Shown piece by piece: positions 57,864 to 64,000 of a stretch of 64,000 nt of DNA (the first letter of the stretch is position 1; every line of letters starts with the position of its first letter). Location of the stretch: contig NZ_BOOA01000006.1 of assembly GCF_016862995.1 (NCBI RefSeq), positions 1-64,000 of the forward strand, in the 5' to 3' direction. The stretch is from Acrocarpospora phusangensis. GTDB lineage: Bacteria; Actinomycetota; Actinomycetes; Streptosporangiales; Streptosporangiaceae. Both the position numbers and the translations under genes were made by a program. Below the pieces are notes generated by a model. That model worked only from the letters and a program-made list of their open reading frames with translations. It was not told where the DNA came from and made no database searches.

Positions 57864-59243
57864 ATGACCACTCTCGCTCTTTCGCCCGAACTGGCCGCCC
57901 GGATCACCGACGCCGTCACCCGGTGGGAACTCACCGCGTACGCGACCGGCCCGGCGAACCGGCCCGCCGCCGAAGAAGGCGTGCGCGCCGCCTACCGGCA
58001 GGCCGGACTGCCGGAACCGGAACAGATCATCTGGTTCGCCTCGCCCGCGCAGGCCGCGGTGGCCGCCACCGTCCTCGCGGGAGACCCGGAGACCCGCGCC
58101 GAGGCCCGGGAGTCGAACGCCCTCCCGGAAGCGCTCCTCGAACTGGACGCCGGGGCGCCCGTCCGCGACCTGGTCAGAACCCGGCCGTGGGAACGCGTCC
58201 GCGCCGAGGCCGCCGCCCTGCTCACACCGGCCGCGTGGGCGGCGGCGTGCGCGCTCGTCAACGCGGACTGCTGGCCGAGGGTCAACGGCCTCGCGGGCGA
58301 GATCCGGCGCGGGATCGGCAGGCTAGCCGCCACGCCCGGGTCGACCTCGTCGGAGGAGGCCAGGTCGGCCGGTCGGCCTCGCCGTCCTCGGCCGGCCGAG
58401 GAGGACGGCGGGGTCGGGATGCTCCTGCGCCGGACAACCCTTGACGCGATCCTCGGGCAGCACGACGCTCCCTGGCTCGCGTTCTTCGAGGCATTCGGCC
58501 GCATGGACGACGGCACAGACGACGGCACAGTCGGCGCAGGTGATGGCACGGGCGGCACAGACGACGGCACAGTCGGCGCAGGTGATGGCACGGGCAGCGC
58601 AGGTGGCGGCACGGGCAGCGCAGGTGGCGGCACGGGGAGCACGGACGGCGGTGCAGGTGGCGGCGCGGACGGCGGTGCAGGTGGCGGCGCGGTCGATTTG
58701 GCCCCGCTCGACGGTCTGATGCGTGTGGCGCGGGAGGCCGGGTGGTGGTGGCCGTTCGAGCACGCCGTGCTGATCTGTGAACGCCCGTCCGAACTGCACC
58801 TTGACGACCTGGGCCGCCTGCACCGGGCCGTCGGCCCCGCCCTCGCCTTCCCGGACGGTTTCGCGCTGCACGCCTGGCGCGGCATGCCCGTTCCGCCGGA
58901 GTTCGGCGCGGCCATGGCCGATCTGTCGGTGACCCGCATCAGGGAGGAGGACAACGCCGAACTGCGCCGGGTGATGCTGGAGCACTTCGGGTTCGACCGC
59001 TACCTGCAAGAGTCCGGGGCCGACCTCGTACACCGCGACGAGACCGGGACACTCTGGCGGGCTCCGGTCGCCGACGACGAGCCACTCACCATGGTGGAGG
59101 TGGTCAACTCCACGCCCGAACCCGACGGGACAAGCCGGACCTACTTCCTGCGGGTGCCACCGTGGGTCACCACCGCGCGCCAGGGCGTGGCCTGGACCTT
59201 CGGCCTCTCCGACGAGCAGTACGAGCCACAGGTACAGACCTGA
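57864..59243 (+). CDS. DUF6745 protein with long Gly/Asp/Thr repeat insert
   Basis: A 459-aa cytoplasmic protein. DUF6745-like blocks are 'EQIIWFASPAQAAVAATVLA', 'GWWWPFEHAVLICERPSELH' and the conserved C-terminal 'EEDNAELRRVMLEHFGFDRY', 'LTMVEVVNSTPEPDGTSRTY' and 'VAWTFGLSDEQYEP'. Between them, residues ~214-270 are a low-complexity tract of DDGT/GAGDGTG/SAGGGTG repeats not expected in the family. Probably translated with the 106-aa gene. Its last codons lie in the first copy of the tandem repeat that continues beyond the stop. Confidence 0.8.
   Translation: MTTLALSPELAARITDAVTRWELTAYATGPANRPAAEEGVRAAYRQAGLPEPEQIIWFASPAQAAVAATVLAGDPETRAEARESNALPEALLELDAGAPVRDLVRTRPWERVRAEAAALLTPAAWAAACALVNADCWPRVNGLAGEIRRGIGRLAATPGSTSSEEARSAGRPRRPRPAEEDGGVGMLLRRTTLDAILGQHDAPWLAFFEAFGRMDDGTDDGTVGAGDGTGGTDDGTVGAGDGTGSAGGGTGSAGGGTGSTDGGAGGGADGGAGGGAVDLAPLDGLMRVAREAGWWWPFEHAVLICERPSELHLDDLGRLHRAVGPALAFPDGFALHAWRGMPVPPEFGAAMADLSVTRIREEDNAELRRVMLEHFGFDRYLQESGADLVHRDETGTLWRAPVADDEPLTMVEVVNSTPEPDGTSRTYFLRVPPWVTTARQGVAWTFGLSDEQYEPQVQT
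58505..58690 (+). repeat. In-frame low-complexity repeat inside the DUF6745 gene
   Basis: Degenerate 12-54 bp units built from 'GACGGCACAG', 'TCGGCGCAGG' and 'TGATGGCACGG' recur about ten times. All units keep the frame, so the insert lengthens a flexible linker. Confidence 0.8.
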
Positions 59244-59650
59244 TCAACCGATGCCTTCCTGATCGCCTCCGGTGTCTTCGCGGGAGGATGATCCCGGGCC
59301 AGGCGGCCAAGGCGCAGGTGCAGATCATCCGCTTTCTTCGCGGGGGGATGGGCCTGGTCAAGCGGCGGGGCCGCAAGTGCAGACCTGATCAATCGATGCC
59401 TTCCTGATCGCCTCCGGTGTCTTCGCGGGAGGATGATCCCGGGCCAGGCGGCCAAGGCGCAGGTGCAGATCATCCGCTTTCTTCGCGGGGGGATGGGCCT
59501 GGCCGGGCGGCGGGCCGCAGGGGCAGACCTGATCGCTCGATGCCTTCCTGATCACCTCCGGTGTCTTCGCGGGGGGATGATCTCGGCCAGGCGGCCAGGG
59601 CTCAGGTGGAGATCCCCGGTGTCTTCGCGGAGGATGGCCCTGGCCAGGCG
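59225..59650. repeat. Tandem repeat, ~145 bp period with ~72 bp half-units
   Basis: Units begin at 59241, 59386 and 59530 ('CTGATCAACCGATGCCTTCC' and variants), the last degenerate. Each contains two copies of a half-unit around 'TCTTCGCGGG' and a GGATGA/GGATGG box followed by CCAGGCGGC. It spans the convergent gap between the DUF6745 and STM4011 genes and covers the last codons of both. Confidence 0.85.
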
Positions 59651-60969
59651 GCGGGCAGGCGTTCGAGGACGCCTCCCGCGAAGGTGCGGTAGAGGTCGAG
59701 CGTTTCGAGGTGTACGTACCCGATGTGGCAGTCGCACACGTCGAGAGGGCATGGCCGGGGCCGGAGGGCGCGCAGGGCCGATCCGTCGTAGAGGTTGCCG
59801 AGCGGCTGGGCGACGAAGTGACAGCGCCGCACCGTGCCCTCCCCGTCCACCGACACCACACTGTCGCCGGTACGGCACGGTAGCCCGCGGCTGCGGTGCG
59901 GCTCCCGGCTGTACCCGAACAGCGGATCGATCTCCGTCCAGGCCACCGCCTCCTGGTCGGAGTACGTGTGCCCTTCGGCGGCGTTGATCCACAGATACAC
60001 CTCGGCGGGCAGGTCGGCCCGCAGCCGTCTGGCCGTTTCGAGCTGGCCGGGCAGGCCGACCACGCCCACGCTGAACCGCACCCCACGGGTGAGCAGCTCC
60101 CGGCATTTGACCAGGAACCGATCGTGGGTCACCTGGGTGGGGTGGTAGGTGACCCACAGGGCGAGCGTGTTTAGGTCAGCGCCGGCCAGCCAGCCGAGCC
60201 GCCCGCTCAGATTGGTCTGGATGGCGACCCTGCGCACATGGTCCAGGCGGCTCAGCTCCACCATCGCCGTGCGGTACCACGACCTGACCAGCCCCTCTCC
60301 CCACGGGGTGAACAACACCGAGATCGGGAAGTCCTGGGCCGCGACCCAGGCCGCGAAGCGTTCCAGGGCCTCGCGGTCGGCGCGCAGCCGGTCGGGGCTG
60401 TCCCGGCGTTTGGCGAAGGGACAGTATCCGCAGTCGTAGTCGCAACTGGCGAGCAGGCCCCGATAGAGCAGGCTCAACTCCCGTGGCTTCGGGACCTCAC
60501 CGACCGGGGCGACATCCACGTAGCGGGGCGTTATGTCCCAGATTGACAGCGGTTCCCGTCCCAGCGGCCGAGACGGCGCGGGAGCGACCTCCACCGCGCA
60601 TCCGGTGCCGCCGACAACCCCTGCGGGAAAGGCCACGGGAGGGGCCGCGGAAGGGGGATCGGCAGTGGACAGCGGCTCCCTCGAACCACCACCGACAACA
60701 CCCGCCGGACGGGCCACGGAAAGGACCGCAGGAAGGACCGCAGAAGCGGGACCAGCAGCCGACAGCAGCTCCCTCGAACCACCACCGACAACACCCGCCG
60801 GACGGGCCACGGAAAGGGCCGCAGGAAGGACCGCGGAAGCGGGATCGGCAGCCGACAGCGGCTCCGTCGAACCACCACCGACAACACCCGGGGGACGGGC
60901 CACGGAATGGGCCGCGGGAAGGGGGTCGGGGGTGGGCGGGGGTTTCGTTGAGTTGTCAGCGAGCGTCAT
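59602..60969 (-). CDS. STM4011-family radical SAM protein with repeat-rich N-terminal extension
   Basis: A 455-aa protein. Residues ~1-125 are low complexity: about three 31-aa repeats containing 'ARPAGVVGGGS' (93 bp period at DNA level). The radical SAM core begins 'SLLYRGLLASCDYDCGYCPF' with CxxxCxxC, then 'HVRRVAIQTNLSGRLGWLAG', 'GVRFSVGVVGLPGQLETARR', and C-terminal Cys groups ('RRCHFVAQPL', 'CPLDVCDCHIGYVH') that may bind a second cluster. ATG 60969 overlaps the STM4012 gene by 14 nt; a shorter start near the core is possible. The last ~15 residues ('WPGPSSAKTPGIST') are translated from the tandem repeat. It is the last gene of the STM4014-4011 operon. Confidence 0.85.
   Translation of the reverse strand: MTLADNSTKPPPTPDPLPAAHSVARPPGVVGGGSTEPLSAADPASAVLPAALSVARPAGVVGGGSRELLSAAGPASAVLPAVLSVARPAGVVGGGSREPLSTADPPSAAPPVAFPAGVVGGTGCAVEVAPAPSRPLGREPLSIWDITPRYVDVAPVGEVPKPRELSLLYRGLLASCDYDCGYCPFAKRRDSPDRLRADREALERFAAWVAAQDFPISVLFTPWGEGLVRSWYRTAMVELSRLDHVRRVAIQTNLSGRLGWLAGADLNTLALWVTYHPTQVTHDRFLVKCRELLTRGVRFSVGVVGLPGQLETARRLRADLPAEVYLWINAAEGHTYSDQEAVAWTEIDPLFGYSREPHRSRGLPCRTGDSVVSVDGEGTVRRCHFVAQPLGNLYDGSALRALRPRPCPLDVCDCHIGYVHLETLDLYRTFAGGVLERLPAAWPGPSSAKTPGIST
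60665..60900 (-). repeat. 93-bp in-frame repeats in the STM4011 5' region
   Basis: The sequence around CTCCCTCGAACCACCACCG appears at 60676, 60769 and 60862 (with one change), an exact 93-bp spacing that encodes a 31-aa repeat. Confidence 0.8.
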
Positions 60970-62242
60970 AGGTGTCCATAAGGGCGTGGACCCGGCCGGA
61001 GAAGAGGGCGGGCCCGATGGCGTCGGAGTAGGCCAGGCCGTGCGGCGTCAGGCGTACGTGCGTGGCGTCGTCTTCCACCCATCCTCGTTCCGCGAACGCG
61101 TCGAGGGGGAAGTCGGCCAGGACGTCGGTGCCGAAGCGCTCCTTGTAGGCGGCCCGGTCGAGGCCGTCGGCCTGGAGCAGGGACTGGATGAGGTGACGGC
61201 GGCGGCGTTCGGCGTCGTCGAGGGCGAAACCGGTGTTGGCGAAGGCGAACTCGGCGCGCGGCAGTGCGACGAACTCGTCGATGATGGCGCGGACGTGCCG
61301 GACGCCCACGGCGTACTCGAAGGAGTAGTGCAGGCGGGTGGTGTAGGAGCGGGCTCCGCAGCCGAGGCCGACCATGCCGTCGTGCTGGCAGGAGTACTCG
61401 GTGCCGGCGTCCGTGCCCGGCAGCCGGAACATGCGCATGGAGACCTGTTCGTAGCCGGCGGCCAGCAGATGGTCGCGTCCCTGGCGGTAGAGGCTCAGGC
61501 GCTGGTCGTCCCAGGCGCGGCCGTGCCGGTCCAGCCCGGTGAGCGGCCGGACGTACAGCGGGTAGAGGTAGATCTCCTCGGGACGCCAGGCGAGGGCGGC
61601 GTCCAGGGAGTGACGCCAGCTGTCCGGGGTCTGGCCGTCGATGCCGTAGATCAGGTCGATGTTGAGCGTGGGGAAGGCCGCTTCCCGGATGGCGGCGAGC
61701 GCGGTCTCGACCTCGGCGCGGCGCTGCGGGCGCAGGGCGGCCCTGGCCTCGGCGTCGATGAAACTCTGCACGCCGATGGACACCCGTCTGGTGCCGCGCC
61801 CGGCGAGCACGGCCAGGCGATCCGGGGTGGCGGTGGCCGGGGAGGTCTCGATCGCGAGCGGGACGACCGAGAAGTCCGCCCCCATGGCCTGCTCGGCCAG
61901 GTCGAGCAGGCGGGCCAGTTCCGCCGCCTCCAGGTACGTGGGGGTGCCGCCGCCGATGGCCGCGGCGGCGAACCTCGTGCCGGACGGCAGGGCCTCCCGG
62001 GTGACGTCCGCCTGGCGCCGGAGCGCGTCCAGGTAGGCGGCCACCAGCTCCCCCGGGGCTCCGGTTCTGGTGAACAGGTTGCAGAAGCCGCACCGCATCT
62101 CGCAGAAGGGCACGTGCAGGTAGAGGAAGAGCGCGTCGGTGCGCTCACCCGTCCAGACCTCCTTCAGCGGCGGCCGGGGATCAAGCGGGCGGTAGGCCGT
62201 TTTGTGCGGGTACGCGTAGACGTACCCTTCGTAAGGTCTCAT
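60956..62242 (-). CDS. STM4012-family radical SAM protein (HemN-like)
   Basis: A 428-aa enzyme from ATG 62242: cluster motif Cys47/51/54 in 'LHVPFCEMRCGFCNLF', 'AAAIGGGTPTYLEAAELARL' as in HemN, 'RVSIGVQSFIDAEARAALRP' and a C-terminal winged-helix-like region 'YSDAIGPALFSGRVHALMD'. It resembles anaerobic coproporphyrinogen oxidase but belongs to the STM4012 group found only in this operon type. ATGA overlap with STM4013. Confidence 0.9.
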   Translation of the reverse strand: MRPYEGYVYAYPHKTAYRPLDPRPPLKEVWTGERTDALFLYLHVPFCEMRCGFCNLFTRTGAPGELVAAYLDALRRQADVTREALPSGTRFAAAAIGGGTPTYLEAAELARLLDLAEQAMGADFSVVPLAIETSPATATPDRLAVLAGRGTRRVSIGVQSFIDAEARAALRPQRRAEVETALAAIREAAFPTLNIDLIYGIDGQTPDSWRHSLDAALAWRPEEIYLYPLYVRPLTGLDRHGRAWDDQRLSLYRQGRDHLLAAGYEQVSMRMFRLPGTDAGTEYSCQHDGMVGLGCGARSYTTRLHYSFEYAVGVRHVRAIIDEFVALPRAEFAFANTGFALDDAERRRRHLIQSLLQADGLDRAAYKERFGTDVLADFPLDAFAERGWVEDDATHVRLTPHGLAYSDAIGPALFSGRVHALMDTYDAR

Positions 62243-63045
62243 GGGTGTCCCCCGGGCTGGAGCACGAATTCGCCGTAGGGCACCGTCCAGACGACCTCGT
62301 GGCCGATGCGGTGGCCGGTGTAGCCGTCTTCGCCGTAGGCGGTGCCGTGGTCGGAGCAGACGATGGCCAGGCAGGGCCGCCGTTCGGTCATGAGAGCGAA
62401 GAGGCGGCCGAGGTGCCGGTCGACGTATTCCAGGGCGGCGGCGTGCGTCGCGGGTGAGTCGCCGGTCGCCCCGGGCAGGTAGAAGTGGTTCGGCTGGTGC
62501 AGCGCCGACACGTTGACGAGCAGGAACACCGGCTCCGCTCGGTCGCGCACCGCCCGCTCGGCGCACGCGATCTGCTCCTCGAAGGACGTCGGCGAGGTGA
62601 CCCCGAACGAGGGCCGCCAGTGGGATTCGGCGAACAGCGACGGCAGCGCCGATCCGAGCGGGGTCAGCTTGTTGAAGAAGCCGACGCCGCCGACGCACAC
62701 GGTGTGGTAGCCGGCTTCGCGCAGCCCGCCCGGCAGATCGGCGGCGTCGAAGACGCAGGTGCCCGCCGCGGTGGTCTCGCTGCCGGGGAAGGCGGCGGCG
62801 AACAGCCGGGGATGCGGGCCCGGCCCGGCCGGGGTGGGCAGGAAGCCGGCCAGGATCGCGGCGTGCGCGGCGTAGGTGAAACTGCCGGGCGAGTGCCGCC
62901 GCTCCCACACACCGCCCGGCAGCACGCTCGCCAGGGTGGGGAGCCTGCCCCGGGCCAGCAGGTCGACGGCCACGTCGTAGCGCAGGGTGTCGAGGGTGAC
63001 CAGCAGCAGATCATGGGTACCGATGATCTGGCCCATGTCCCTCAT
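62239..63045 (-). CDS. STM4013/SEN3800-family sulfatase-like hydrolase
   Basis: A 268-aa alkaline-phosphatase/sulfatase-fold protein from ATG 63045: N-terminal 'DLLLVTLDTLRYDVAVDLLA' (metal Asp and Thr nucleophile region), 'GSFTYAAHAAILAGFLPT' and 'CLAIVCSDHGTAYGEDGYTG' (DHG metal motif). Short for a sulfatase. It probably cleaves a phosphate or sulfate ester in a pathway shared with its neighbours. Overlaps both adjacent genes by 4 nt. Confidence 0.88.
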   Translation of the reverse strand: MRDMGQIIGTHDLLLVTLDTLRYDVAVDLLARGRLPTLASVLPGGVWERRHSPGSFTYAAHAAILAGFLPTPAGPGPHPRLFAAAFPGSETTAAGTCVFDAADLPGGLREAGYHTVCVGGVGFFNKLTPLGSALPSLFAESHWRPSFGVTSPTSFEEQIACAERAVRDRAEPVFLLVNVSALHQPNHFYLPGATGDSPATHAAALEYVDRHLGRLFALMTERRPCLAIVCSDHGTAYGEDGYTGHRIGHEVVWTVPYGEFVLQPGGHP

Positions 63046-64000
63046 GCCGCGCTCCGATGTCCGAGGAGGTGGGCCACCTGCGCGTGGTAGCTGTCCAGTC
63101 CCTCGGCTCCGCTCCCGGGCAGGCCGGGAAGCCCGGGCAGCAGGTCGCCGAAGGCGTTCACCTCGGCCACGGCGAAACGGTCCCAGGTGACGCCCACCAT
63201 CAGATCGACTCCGACCATGACGGACCGGGGAAAACATGCGGCCGCCCGCGCGCAGGCCGCCATGGCCCGCTCCCACCCGGCCGTTCCGAGCCGGGAGCGG
63301 ACCTGCTGGAGGTCGCCGCGCGTGCCGCCCAGGTGCAGGTTGGTCATCGGCCGATGGCTGGCGCGGACGACCGCGTGCGTGGGCCGCCCGCCGATCACCA
63401 CGACCCGGAGGTCGAACATGCGTCCGTCCGACGACGCCTTGGGGAACCACCGCTCCACGTGGAGTCCGTCGGGCGCGAGGGCGTCGATGATCGCGGCGAT
63501 GTCCGCCTCGTCGGTGTACGTGGGGACACGCAGGGTGTTGTACAGCTCGACGTGTCCCGGCCGGGGCCGGATGAGCTCGACGGACGTGACCGCGTGGACC
63601 CGCGTGCCCCGGATCTGGAGCGCCACGATCCCGGACGCGGACGAGCCGTGGGCCGACTTCACGAACACCCGGCTCCAGCCCGCCGCCGCCATGAGTTCCC
63701 GCAGGTGGGCATAGCCGCCGACCGGTCCCGGCAGCGCGGGCGGCACCGGCACGCCCGCGGCCAGCAGGCGGGCGTGGCAGCGCCGCTTGTCGAAGATCAC
63801 CGCGATCTCCTCGACGTCGCCGAGCAGCCGCGCTCCCGGCGTCCGTGCCACGGCCTGGTGGATCCGTTCGAGGGCCTGGACGAACCGGGCGTGCCAGACG
63901 GCTCCCCCGCCGACCCGGGCGGGTGATCCGGGGCCGCGCAGCAACGCGTCGGCCTCGGGGTCCTCCCCCGGCGAGTCGATCCGGACCAGGGCCCCCGCGG
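63042..64000 (-). CDS. STM4014-family ATP-grasp-like protein (5' end outside window)
   Basis: The reading frame enters from beyond base 64000 (codons 'ALVRIDSPGEDPEADALL' precede the first possible internal start). It has an ATP-grasp layout: 'DKRRCHARLLAAGVPVPPAL', 'VFVKSAHGSSASGIVALQI' (nucleotide-binding Lys/Gly loop), 'GRMFDLRVVVIGGRPTHAVV' and late 'GVDLMVGVTWDRFAVAEVNA' with metal-binding Glu/Asn. These enzymes ligate a carboxylate to an amine. ATGA overlap with STM4013 shows a tight operon. Confidence 0.88.
   Translation of the reverse strand, partial: AGALVRIDSPGEDPEADALLRGPGSPARVGGGAVWHARFVQALERIHQAVARTPGARLLGDVEEIAVIFDKRRCHARLLAAGVPVPPALPGPVGGYAHLRELMAAAGWSRVFVKSAHGSSASGIVALQIRGTRVHAVTSVELIRPRPGHVELYNTLRVPTYTDEADIAAIIDALAPDGLHVERWFPKASSDGRMFDLRVVVIGGRPTHAVVRASHRPMTNLHLGGTRGDLQQVRSRLGTAGWERAMAACARAAACFPRSVMVGVDLMVGVTWDRFAVAEVNAFGDLLPGLPGLPGSGAEGLDSYHAQVAHLLGHRSAA

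Noticed and set aside
59225..59650. CRISPR-like array
   Set aside because: The repeat is conserved over its full ~145-bp length with no variable spacers and no cas genes nearby.

Overview
The window is very GC-rich actinomycete DNA. The strong third-position G/C bias, many GTG starts, 4-nt ATGA/GTGA gene overlaps, abundant LAL/NB-ARC/BTAD regulators and F420-type enzymes fit a filamentous actinobacterium, probably Streptosporangiaceae-like; the family placement is inference. No rRNA, tRNA, CRISPR array or complete insertion sequence was seen. Gene remnants show up around 1.4, 22.9, 25.4, 37.7 and 45.8 kb.

1-11.3 kb is a metal-homeostasis island. A leftward set encodes a 35-aa peptide with a perfect Shine-Dalgarno, a TOMM/YcaO-type maturation protein whose YcaO part is truncated, an F420/FMN luciferase-like oxidoreductase and a FecB-type metal-chelate binding lipoprotein that leaves the window. 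It shares an intergenic region with the Fe/Mn superoxide dismutase gene. That region holds two sites matching the Streptomyces Nur (nickel regulator) box, and a third site precedes a five-gene nikABCDE-like ABC transporter (5.6-10.6 kb). A His-rich NicO/RcnA-type transporter lies between. The simplest reading is a nickel regulon that includes a RiPP-like locus with its own uptake protein, possibly a ribosomal metallophore.

11.5-25.7 kb carries a LAL-type LuxR regulator, an MBL-fold hydrolase, an NB-ARC/TPR regulator, a secreted I36-type inhibitor, a lipoprotein with a MacA-tail/MacB-type exporter, an ECF sigma factor with a membrane partner, a methyltransferase and a BTAD-hydrolase fusion regulator.

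25.7-37.5 kb is a conflict/regulation region: a zinc-finger/HTH protein with a TPR partner, a VOC protein, an EACC1 plus caspase-WD40 pair with two small downstream ORFs, and a 2275-aa RHS/HINT polymorphic toxin.

37.6-49.7 kb is mixed: a large membrane protein, secreted proteins, a frameshifted B12-binding radical SAM gene, an esterase, an SDR, MarR and PadR regulator modules with visible operators, an SPW protein and a serine hydrolase.

49.7-57.4 kb is a catabolic cluster around a divergent GntR/MFS promoter: FAD dehydrogenase, tartrate/malate-type dehydrogenase, GntR, MFS transporter, a 2-hydroxyacid dehydrogenase fused in frame to an AtuA-family protein, and a DUF4387 partner.

57.5-64 kb has a two-gene unit (small protein plus DUF6745 protein) convergent with the uncharacterised STM4014-STM4013-STM4012-STM4011 operon (ATP-grasp-like, sulfatase-like, two radical SAM proteins). 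Tandem repeats fill the convergent gap and also lie inside the flanking genes.
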